Assembly (NCBI GenBank): GCA_009760855.2
Contig: WPIO01000008.1
Coordinates: 6,677,501-6,702,500, forward strand
DNA: 25,000 nucleotides
Reading direction: 5' to 3'
DNA from: Cristatella mucedo
Taxonomy: Eukaryota; Bryozoa; Phylactolaemata; Cristatellidae
Below the pieces are notes generated by a model that saw only the letters and a list, made by a program, of their open reading frames with translations, had not been told where the DNA came from and searched no databases. How positions within the stretch are numbered: the stretch's first letter is position 1; the number at the start of each line of letters is the position of its first letter. Of this stretch, positions 10,386-21,800 are shown one piece after another. A program made the position numbers and the translations under genes.

Positions 10386-10598
10386 TCAGCAGCCGCCGAG
10401 CGCGACGATTTCGCCTTCGAGAACACGAAGCTGATTCAGCTGCTCCTCCTTGCAAAGCCTCACGTAGGCCAGTCTCCTCTGCAGCAGCCCATGTTTGTCG
10501 TCATGTGCCACCTCACTGTCGGAGGCGGAGCCTGCCGTCGCCACTGCAGCCGCTAACCCAGCTAACTTCTGCTCGAGCTCCATCTCCTCCAGAAGAAG
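10386..10598 (-). CDS. Exon 11: C-terminal exon, residues 813-882 and stop
   Basis: The acceptor GGCCACTCGTTCCAG is followed by CTTCTTCTGGAGGAG. The frame (phase 0) runs 70 codons to TGA at 10386-10388. The protein starts LLLEEMELEQKLAGLAAAVA and passes a short acidic Ser/Asp region. It ends in a helix (LAYVRLCKEEQLNQLRVLEG) and the terminal residues EIVALGGC. It is the only terminal exon found downstream. The phase fit with the donor of exon 10 supports it, although a 1.36-kb intron intervenes. Confidence 0.75.
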   Translation of the reverse strand, partial: LLLEEMELEQKLAGLAAAVATAGSASDSEVAHDDKHGLLQRRLAYVRLCKEEQLNQLRVLEGEIVALGGC

Positions 10599-13500
10599 CT
10601 GGAACGAGTGGCCGGTGCCGACAGGTTCGTGCAAGCACTCCACCGATCGACCACTCGACTGGGTGGGCATTCAAATGCCATCCGTGTGCAAGTAGTGTGG
10701 CAAGCAGACACACCGAGGGAACACTATAGCCAGCACTCAGCCAGCGGCCAGTGTTCAGCAAGCAGTGCTCAGCGAGCACGATAACGCTGATAATAACAAT
10801 AATAACAAATCATAGTAAAAATAATTTTAAGGCACAATAAGTGAAGGAAATATTTTTCTATGCTAATCACATAAGCTGAAAATGGATTTGTCGACTGATA
10901 ACTGATAACTGCTTGCTAATTTTGCTGCACGATGTAGCACATGCAGGACGATTCACATGGGCTAAGCAGAGGCTATGAGAAAAAGCTTGGGTCGTTAGTG
11001 TCTTTTTAAATGCTGTGCAGTCACCAGACCTAGTAATGTCAGTTCGGAGTGAGCTCTATTCTTTAAGTGCAGAGGAAGTGAATATGTCTTATACTGAGCT
11101 TTGAACTTCGCTAGATGCACAGTGAAACAACCACGGTCCCGAGGAGCAGGTTATGTGAGCTGGCACCTGTGAGTGAATAGTTTAGATAGCTGATCCAAAG
11201 CAAGGGAATGGGGAATTTAAAACCAAATGACTGGATTTTGAAGTCAATGCACTGCTTGATGGAACAGAAGGCCACTGGCTGCATGTGTGCTCACATGTGT
11301 GAGCATGTGTGTGTGTGAGCAGTGGCTTTGTGAGCGTGTATGCACGCTTGCACGCACATGTGTGCATTTGTGTGTGTGTGTGTGTGTGTGTGTGTTCTTG
11401 AAGATGTGTGTGTGTGTGTGTGTGTGTGTTGAGTTTGTGTGCACATGTGACGGAAATATTCTGAATGAGACGCAGGGCCATCTTCAATGTGGAGGCAACT
11501 GCACATCCTAAAATCCTAAAGCCGATTACCAAGCTGGACAAAGTAGCTGCACAATGTACACTCGGTATTGTGACAGGGCAACACAGACAGCGAGAGAAAC
11601 AGGAAGATAAGAAAGAAAAATTGAGAGAGGGGAGAATTGTGAGAGAGAGAGAAGAAATGTGTGAGAGAGAGAGAGAGAGAGGGGGCCAAGAGAGAGACAG
11701 AGACAAAGAGAGAGACAGAGATAAAGAGAGAGAGAGAGAGACAGAGAGGTGAAAGGAAAGAAATAGCCAGGCGAAAGGAGAAGATGGAGGTAGAACTAAT
11801 GTGAGTGTGAGGAGGTAGATATAAAGGACAAAAGAAGATTAGAGGATAGCACACTAGGAGTGTTGCTTTAAAGGATCTTGAGAAGCATCAGTTCCTACCA
11901 GGGTTCATTCCATAATGGTACTCCTAGCTAAATAAGTAGGGTAATTAGTGAATCTACTCACTGGTGCAATCCCGGCATTCACCGAATCGCACTGCTCCTG
12001 CAGGCTCTTGATGCGATCCACTGTGCTCAGCTGTACACGTGATAATCTGCTGCCTTCAGCTGAAGCCACTGCCGCTGGCCTTGTTCCAGGCCTGGTGAGA
12101 ATTAGATCCCGTAGCTGGCTAGTGCGTGTGTACTCGGCATAACGCTCGATCTTCCCTGCACCCAAGGAGCTCTGCCAGACAAACAGTAAAAATAATGCAT
12201 TGCATCACCACCAAGAATTGACATTGTAAAAACCGTCTTGGAACTTAAACATGCTTTAGTTATGTTAGCCCACCAGCCGTGAACTAAGTCCAATGCTGGG
12301 CAAAGCAGCAGCAGTTTATCCTTTTGCTCAATGAGCAAGTCCGGCTGGACAGCCTTGCAGCACGCAGGCAAGCCACGAACAGGGATACGTATATTAATTG
12401 GTACCAGGAAGCATAGCTGACAAACGGATAACAAAAGACATGGAGAGCAGTGGCTGACTCACGTCCGGTTTGGTGGGCATGAGGTCCAACAGAGATAGTG
12501 CAGCAAGGTCATTTGGTGCAGTGGCAGACTTTGTGCCAGGAAACATGGCCTCGAGAGCAGTGGAACCAGCCGACGACAGGCCAACAAACTGTGCAGATGA
12601 TCGAGTGCCTCGTGCAAAGAACATGTCTTGACAGATCGTTTTCAGAGCCTGTAGACAAAAAGGACCACTTATCACTGACTCTTACTAAAATTAAAAATCA
12701 GTTAAAGACTGACACACTGCTAAGCAACAAATCACTTCTACTGTGGTCTTTAAAATATGCCTGAGCAAGATAATTGACGGCGCCTATACAACATGCAATC
12801 AGCGACCTTAGAGCAAGTGTAAAGTATGAAAGTGGCATAGCTTTATAGGTAAGTCATAGTAGAATGATGACAGAAGAAGTAACATGCATCAGGTGACAGA
12901 CTGCATAGACCTGTACAAATGGTTGCAAGTGAAACCTTAGGTGTTCAATTATTGAAAACAGGCCAGTCAGCAACCTGTATAAGACTTACTACTTGCTGCA
13001 GCTACACTTCCTGCTGAGTCGGGATAAAACACTGTGAAAAGTAAAGTAGTTGGCGGCCTTCTCATTTTTATTATCAGCCATGCATTCATTTGGACGCCTC
13101 TCATTTAAAAAGGGGGGACGAAGGGCCGTGGTTAATACGGCTGACTGGGATTTTATCTTTTGAACTGTGGGTACTTTGAACAGCTTGATTCAAGATCTAT
13201 TGCAGAAGCACACAGACGGATCGGTCAATCTAGTAGCAGGCAACTGGACTACTGTTAAGCACGAATCCTACCTCCCACAAACCCTCCTCTATATATGGCC
13301 AGCCATAGTGAGGCTGTTTGCTGTTTTTTCTTTACCAGACCCATTGTACTGGCCGGGATCAGCTGTAATACTGCTAAGCTTTCCCTGCAGTTTAGTTCAC
13401 CGACCTATAGGCCTGCCAAATCAATGAAATACCTACGTCTCAGTCACTAGCTGTACAGCATAGGTCATGATCGAAGCTAATCGTACGACTAGATTTACGG

Positions 13501-16500
13501 CAGCTACAAATAGCTACCAAAGTCAAAATATGTGCTTCTGCTGCAGCAATTTGTTTCACCTCATTCAAGATGGCTTGCTGGTACATCATAGTTTCGTTTG
13601 CATGCTGCCTTTCAGTACTTACTCGGTAGAATTGTCGCAGGAAGAGTGGGTTGCCATCGTCTGTCAGCTCGTCGACCTTGACGTGTGCCAAGCAGTGGGA
13701 AAGCAAGACTACATATTCTCCTACCGAATCCAGGCGCTCTTTGCGAATGAACAAGACGTTCCTCGTGTAGTCGTAAAAGAATGAATGCCTGCATATCAAA
13801 TCAGCAAAATATGTACCCGTCTGGTAAATGCTTCAACTCGTGGTCACAGGCGACTAGCAAAGTCCGTCACATCTGCAGCAATTCCCGCAGTAAGCGAGCC
13901 GTGATTAACATTCAAACAGGATCACAAGCGCAAGCATCACCAACAGGTGTTTAAAAAAAGGTCAACCGCACCGATACTGGCTTTGAGACAAGATCTTGAA
14001 CAAGACAGAATGTGAAAAGACGTCATCTATAGGGTTGCCTAGATCTAGTCACGAACCGAAGCTGAAGGGGGCACAAATTTGCCAAGGTCGAGCAACCCAT
14101 TGTCCATGGCAAAGCAGTCACAACGTTTGCAAGCATGAGAAGTGAGCAGTGGCTGACACTAAAGATGACTTGACCTGTCTACACATAGCCAGTACCCTGT
14201 GCCACTCACTAGGCACTTCAACATTTTCTGAAAGGACAGGCTGAAAACCGAGGTAGCTATTTGCATCGCCACGAGATCAAGCAGCTGCCCAAGCCTTTCA
14301 TATTGCACCCAGTCCGGCAACAGGAAATGCATGCATGTGGTGCTAACCACCACAGCCTTGGGATTCTCTGGCTGAACAGCACCCCCCCAAGCTTGTGCTT
14401 CAAGTGGCAACAGTAACTTCCAGGGGGCCATATGGGTATGATTGATTGATATTGCTACTGAGATTGGTTGATAGCCTCACACTAAACACACCAGAAGTGG
14501 GATATTTGGAGAGCTTACCACCTTAGTGATTGCATAATGTCACCCAGGATACAAACAAATTGTACCACTGTGCCCACTCTTGAGTCAGACAATAAGTTTC
14601 TGCCAAACATTTTCTTCTCTAGTGGAAGAGTGCTGCTACAAGATTAAGTGGGACATAAAAACGTTACTGTATCGAGTCTTGGTTGATGTAGCAGTTTGAG
14701 CACCTCGGTGGTTCAAGGGGCTTGTTGGCACTAGACGGATCGTAGCATCCAGTCACTGTTAGGATTGCACCCGACAGCCACTGCGAGATTACATGGAACT
14801 ATGGAGGGAGTAATAGCTGCCAGCTATAGAGTGGCAAATAGGCTGGACAATCGGCTGCACGAGCTCCACTTTGCAGTCACTTGGTAAGAGTGATTTCGAG
14901 TGTTTCTCGAAATTTGCACTCTGGGCACGCCCGAGTTGCATGGGTAACACCATTTTATTTCTTGACACCAAGCAGCTGTCATCGCAGCCTCAGCCACTAC
15001 TTTCCTAGCTAACGATACATGAGCCGACGACAAGCAAAGCTGATTCACTTTCGTGTCATTGCTTGACATTCGAGCTGCATTTGCATGACTGGGAAGTTAC
15101 ATGCGTGTGACCGAACTTCTATACAAACGTCAAACAGTCGGCACTGACGTGTTGCACTCGTTTAGCAATGTCATGTTGCACAAAGGAAGCCGGTGCAGAG
15201 CAGACACATGCTTTCTTTAAAGCAGACCTCACTGCGTGCCTAGAAAGTGATTTATTACTCTCAGCCCACTATGCACATGTCTATTTCTATTAGTCATAAG
15301 CACCGAGCAAGCCGAGCCAGCAGACCCGGCACGGCAAGAGCAGTGCGACAAAAAGACAAGATCCCCTCATCACCTGCCCTACAGCACCTCCAGCCCTGCC
15401 TGCACCTCATACCCACCCCATCGAGAAATCACAACTCTCAGATCAACGACCAAGGCCTCGGTCGCTTGTAACTTGCAACTGCCAACCAGGAGGCATAGCC
15501 ACAAAGGTGGGCCACTTAGCAGGGGCAGCTAACGACTGTAGCAGCTAGGACTACTTAAGCGCTGCCACCAAGACAGAAGCCACTGCTGCTGCGACTGCTG
15601 CCGCTGCTGCTACCGCCGCCGCCAGACCTGTAGGCGTTTCGAGCGTAGTTGTTCGCCGGCAAGCTGGTGGCGATCAGAACCTCGACAGCTGGCATGTCAA
15701 GAGCATCGGCAAGCAGGCGTGAGACGAAGACGCCGAATCGGTAGACGACCAGCTGCCTGGCCGTCATCGAGTCGGCCTCGACCGCACCGAGCTCGCCATT
15801 GCACAGCCACTGCGCGTCCTTGACATCGATGTAGGCTCTTGAGTAGTCACCACCTATCAGTGCAGAGGGCATGCTCTGACATCAGTAACGTCTAACCGAG
15901 TCACGAAGGGCACGGGGAGGGTGTCATCACTAGGCAGTAGCTATCTGCAGTGAGCTCAAACATCGTGGGGGGGGGGCAGGGGAGGGGTGTGTGCACATTT
16001 CTGTGCACAGTCGGTGGCCAACAGGAAACACCTCGTGCGATAAAGGTGACGGCAGAAGGAGCAGCTGAACTAGTGCCCTCGACGAGATATGAAGCAATGT
16101 CGAATGTGAGCAGGCAATTGCTAGGACCTGCAGCAGGAACAACGTCAGCGCAGCTGCATACATACTAGGGATAGCAGACCCAAGTCCTACAAAATGCATA
16201 ATTGGCACATGCGGTCTTCAAGATCAACTAAGATCCATGCACTAAATTGTCCTAACTGGACGTAAGGTGACAACGAGACCGACACAGCGCCGTGGAACCT
16301 GCAACGAGCCTTCAGAACACAAGGCAATAGCAGTGTCACATATAGTCGTGCATTTCTACTGAGGGCAAGAAAAAAAATGATAAAAAATGTATTCCTCACT
16401 TGTACAACCCCCTAAGAGAATTTAACCTCTGTCTATGCGATTTCCATAAGCCGCAGGGATCAAGGCTGCGACCTTGGTCATTGAGAGCAAGCACCTTACC

Positions 16501-18772
16501 CCTGGGCCCACTTTGAGCAGCTCTGGGTTTGGAATAGAGGACATGATTGAGTATTAGACTGAAGAACAAGACTCGATTACGATTCAGAAATTACTCAATG
16601 GTGAGAGAGCAATGCCCATCAGAAAATGAGCCGATCAGTGTTCACAACAGATCACATCAAGATGATTTTTACTAGCTTGCAATGCACAGGGATGGCGACA
16701 TGAGACGACATATGGAAACACAGGGATAGCGACATGTAAGAATGTTGGAAGAGCGAGGCTAACAGGGCAGAAGTTAGCCTTTTTATAGATACGGTGAAGA
16801 GGCATGGGCAGGCGATAACAGCCGCTCAAGCCCCATCCTTTGTCGAAAAACACACATTCCCATCGCCCTCCCATGGAAGTGCGCAGCCACCTCAACCCCC
16901 CAGCTTCCGGGTAGGAGTGCCAGTTTTTCCAAGAGCTGTAGCCCTTTGGCGGCTAGATTAGCAATGTCTCTCCAGGACACATGACGACCACTCTTTAGAT
17001 CGGCTGGAATGGCCTCGAGTGTGCAAGATGAGCCTCCGACGAGTGGAAGCTCACTCTAGGGTCAATCTTGAGATGAGGCTATCCCATTTTTATGGAGCCG
17101 ATCAATTTTTAGAGGTGCTAAGCAGTAGCTTTTTTTACAATGGTCTAAAGAAGCTTGCCGGTGCCTTTGGTATGCAGCACCGGTCCCTTGAAATGAGTGT
17201 GCAAAATTCATTTCGACAGTCGCCTTTAGCATCGAGCGTCCAGCCCTCCCAAAGTGTCGAAGTGCTAAATTACACTAGAAGTAAACAGTTAAATAAAAAA
17301 CTTAATTATAAATAAAAGCTAAAATAGCTTTGATTTTTGAGGAGCTATAGCTAATAACTAGAGCTGCTAGGATATTCAGAAGTAAAGGCTTTGAATCTGG
17401 GTGCCAATCCACGAAGTCGAGGCATTGTTCCCTCAATACCATAATCCTGGCTACATCCATGCATGCATGGCAAACAGAGGAAAGACTAAGGATCCGTGTC
17501 AGCAGATTCCTACGGCCAGCGTTATGTCACGACCAAGGAGTTGCAAGCAGGTGAGTGGCAAGGCAAGCGCACTCACCAACGACATGCAGTGAGGAGCTTC
17601 CAGTCGTCGAGGACTTCTCCAAAAGGTCGTACACTTCGTTAATTTGCACAAACAGGGGCGACGTCATCAGGATGTTTATGACGTCCTGCTCAGCGTCCTT
17701 CCACGTTACCGGCAGGGCAGTGCCGGAAGGTGAGACCACACTGCTACCTCCGCTGCCGACGACGATGGCAGTCGCCTGAAGCTGGCCGCCGGCTGCACCA
17801 GCTGGCCGAGCGACTCTCGGCTGCGCTGCCACAGCTGCAGCCGACACAGCTGCCATGCTGAGGCGCCGGCTCGAACGTTCCGGAGACCCGACAGGCGATG
17901 AAGACTGTGCCGCGCCTTCGGCAGTCTTCAGCTCCAGAGCTCGCTTTGTTGCCTCATCCGTGGCTAGCTGCTGCTCCTTGGACAGGCGCGCCTTCTCGGC
18001 GACCTCCTTGCGCTGACGTCGCGCCTCGAGCTTCTGCTTGAGCGCATCCTGGCTGCGCTCCTGCTCTTTCTGGGCATGCAGACATTGCGACGAATCGCTG
18101 AGAGGTTTTGGCGCTGAGCGCCTGAAGCCAGCATCGCACAGACACGGGCACCGAAGCCAGGTGGGTGGTGGTAGGGGGCAGAAAGCCTGGTAGATGGCTA
18201 GCAATAGCAGTGGCAGGCTGTGTGCAACGCAGGACAGAGCGAGCTGAAGGAGGAGGAGAAGGCCACGCTATAGAGCGCTCGAGAGAGCGCACCTTGACCG
18301 CCTCCTCTAGGCGAGCTATGTTGTCCTGGTGTTCCTTCATCAGCCTTGCCCGCTCCTCCTCAGCCACGTTGGAGCGCGCGATTTCCTCCTGGACCTTGCT
18401 CTCGCGCTCCTTGACCTGCTGCAGCAGCAGCCGCTGCCGCTCGGCCTGCCGCTCCTGCTCCTTCTGCTCTTCGCGCTCCCGCTCGCGCTCGAAGTCGTCC
18501 TCGAGTTGCCTGTCCGTGGAAGACGCATGCGATGCCTGCCGCTTTGCTGCCTCTCAGCAAAAATGCCGCCCGGCAGTCAGCAGAGTGCCTTTACGAGCTC
18601 GAGAGAGTGCTAAATCTGGGTAGTGGTGGCATTTCTTAGCCGCTACTGGCATCCTAACCCCCCCCCCCGACCCCCATCAGGATACAGCCCTTGGCGTAGA
18701 CAGCAGTGCAGCGAACTAGTCCAGTCAGGATAAAGGCCCGTGCCTTTCAACGACCAAACTCACACACACACA

Positions 18773-18825
<53 letters not shown>

Positions 18826-21800
18826 GCACCCCCACAGACTCACGTTGACAGACACAATTCAATCGCATGCAAAAACGTTTAGTCATATGCAAGACATCGT
18901 TTTCAAATTACTCGGGGTGAAGACACCCGACAGAACTCGGCAGCTGCTTCGGGCCGATGTGACGTTCACCGGCCCCAGTGTATGTAGTGCTAAAAGCAGA
19001 AAGTCCTTAGTGGCTCCATCGATGCTAAGCCGAACGGACAGACGGCCGTTTGAAGTCTAGATATTGGCTCGGTCATTCCATCTTAGCACATATAGGCAAC
19101 CACCATATCGACGACCATCAAGAGCATCCGATATAGCCTGTTTTCAGCAGCCAAGTTGATGACCCACAAAAAATGTGTATCGTGCATAGCACCGGCATGC
19201 CAGCACTGTATGTACCATGCCCAGCCCCAAAGATCACGTGGTCAGCTTCTGGTATTAGAGGGGCCTGCAATGATGTAAGCTGTGAACTGCTTTTCGGCCA
19301 AAATTGGCCAGCTTTCAGCTACATTCTGCTGAGACTGACTACTCTCTGAGGTCCAGCTCCCTACTACTGTTGACTGGCTTATCAGTCACAACACGGAGTT
19401 AGACTCACGAATCTCGTTGATATGTTTTCTGAGTGTACCAAAATCACGAACAGAAACCGATGAACGAAACGGATTTTCAGAGCATCAGCCCAAAATCGCT
19501 GAGAGGATAGCGCGGTCAATGAGGGTGTGAGAGACAGCTGACTAATCAGGTGGCCTTTAAGCTGAGGGCTGCCCCTCGAGGTATCAGTCTTCCTATGAAG
19601 CTGCCTGTTGTCGAGTGGCTGAGGGTTGAGGCATCGACTCAGAGCTGATGACTCTGTAGTGAGTGCAGATCTGATCATGGGTGGCATTCGCATGGACATC
19701 CATCTACCCTAATTGGCATTAGCTGTCGACTGCTTTGTCGAAAACAGGAAGCACTCAGTGGTGCAAACGAGGCATACAAAATAATAATAATAACAATAAT
19801 GCATTTGATAAAGCGCCCTAAGAGAACTCAATCTCTTCCTAGGCGCTTTACATTTGCTACATAGGGAAAGGCGATTGAATCGTGAGTAATATCATGCTTG
19901 ATAAACCACATGAACAACATGGTTAGGGGTGACATGCACAGGGTCAGCATGCAAATGTGGTTAGTGGCAGCATGCACAGTGTCACCACGCATGAGCACAA
20001 GCTCGAGAGGGAGTTCCAGGCTTTGGGAGCATACGAAATAAATGCACAGTCTCCGAAGGATTTAAGGTTTGTACGAGGTAGTGGTAAACTGTTGAATTCC
20101 AAAAAGCGGGTGGTACGATGCTTAGCCTGGTGGGGGATTAGATCTGAGAGATAGGCTGGAGCCAAAGAATGAAGTGACCTAAAAGTGAGCGACAAAACTT
20201 TGAAGTCGATCCGTTGCTTGACTGGTAGCCAGTGCAGGTCGGTGAGAAGTGGTATGATGTGGCAACTGCGACGTTCACGACAGACAAGCCTAGCTGCGGA
20301 ATTTTGCAAAAGCTGAAATCGCCTGAAATCGCCGATGCACATGCCGGTAGGCCAGTAAGCAGCAAGTTACAGATATCAAGTCGGGATGTCACAAAGGCAT
20401 GGAACAATTTAGACGTGGCATCCTTATCTAAACAAGCCCAAATTTTAGCAATGTAATGTTACTGAAAGTAGGCAGATTTGACTGTAGAGCTGATGTGGTC
20501 GTCTAACGAGAGGTCACTTTGGAACATGACACCTAGATTTCGAGCTGATTCAACAGGACATATGCTGGCAGAGCCAATTTTGAGCGTCAGCCTTTCCAAT
20601 TTCTGAATCATACTGGGTTTGCCCATAACTAGTAAGTTAGTTTTATCATCGTTTAGTTTACAAAAATTTGCCGCTATCCATGTGCCGATGTCATCAATAC
20701 ATGCAGCAAGTAAGTTGAGAGAATTTGAGGTGCTCGAAGGCTGGGAGGGATCAAAGCAAAGGTACAAGTGAGTGTCATCCGAATACAAGTGAAAGCCTAG
20801 ATTGTGCTTGGCAATCACATCAGCAAGAGGGAGAGTATAAACCGTGAAAAGAACCGGACCTAGCACGGACCCCTGTGGTACCTCATATTTCAGAGGTACC
20901 TCGGATGGTCTTTGTCCTTTCACGTCAATACTCTGGAATCTCTCACTGAGATATGATCTGAACCATTGTAGAGCAATGCCGTGATGCCCAGACGAGATGA
21001 CAGGTGCTCTAGAAGAACTTTGTGATCGATAGTATTAAAAGCTGCCGAAAGATTGAGCAAAACAAGCAGAGACACTCTACCTATGTCTGCATCCCTAAGT
21101 AGGTCGTTATACACCCTAAGCAATGCTGACTCTGTGGAGTGATTAGCTCTAAAGCCAGACTGGAACTTACTAGCAAGGTTTGAGGTTTCGATATATGAGT
21201 TCATCTGGTCTGACACGACCCGATCCAGTGTCTTAAGATAGGAATGGTAGAAGGGACAAGGGACAAAAGGTCTGCCTGAGGAGTACACAGGATAGGGGGT
21301 TGGATCCCACAACGACGGCAGCTGTCCAGAGTTGGCATACTGTGCTTGACAAGCAAGGTTTAACGAACAAAGTAATTGGTCTTGGAGTCAGCAGACTTGT
21401 TGCTTGGTCGAGCTACCCAGCCTGTCGTTCAGGCAGGTTGTTCGCGTGGCCGTCGAAGCGTGGCGGCGCTCCAGGGAAGTGAATGGCACATCGGGCTCGA
21501 ATCTGAGAAGGGCAGAAAGTGCTCAGCGAGTGGAAAAAACTGCTGCCCCTTTGCAATGAGCGGATGTACCATTGGGGAGGCAGGACCGACCACCAACACA
21601 CCTCGCCCCGAACTATTTGCATGCTTGCATTCCGATTTCTGATTTCGAGCTGCCAGCTAATTCTGTCACTGGGCCGGCTAGCATGCAGGCGATGCTACAT
21701 AACACAAATAACAGCTGTACAATTTTTTAGTAGAGAGTAGAGAAAAGAAAGCAGTTGCTTTATTTGACAGCCCCATTTATAAAGCTGACAGAAGAGCCGT

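Larger units (their letters stand above)
10599..11961 (-). other. Intron 10-11 with GT and GA microsatellites
   Basis: 1,363 nt. It contains a short threefold repeat (10731-10778), an AT-rich stretch (10780-10830), two GT runs (11368-11430) and a 165-nt purine-rich tract (11588-11752) that is pyrimidine-rich in the transcript. No exon signal found. Confidence 0.5.
15854..17576 (-). other. Intron 6-7 of the coiled-coil gene
   Basis: 1,723 nt. It holds a diverged SINE (16375-16515) and a G-rich tract (15967-15987, plus strand). A 98-codon open frame on the plus strand (17019-17315) ends at two AATAAA hexamers, but it has no supporting feature and is not called a gene. The rest is unremarkable. 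Confidence 0.55.

Noticed and set aside
10268-10779. Open frames on plus and a second minus frame (up to 153 codons)
   Set aside because: They are shadows of the GC-rich last exon. The chosen frame has a phase-matching acceptor and a stop.
11182-11854. Open frames on both strands up to 174 codons
   Set aside because: Caused by GT and GA microsatellites within an intron. Composition follows the repeat.
17019-17315. A 98-codon plus-strand frame ending near AATAAA hexamers
   Set aside because: No recognisable domain, no promoter or splice signal, and it lies in an intron of the opposite strand. It could be chance.
18165-18623. A 152-codon plus-strand frame rich in Ser and Arg
   Set aside because: Antisense shadow of exon 5. 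The minus frame fits splice phases and coiled-coil composition.
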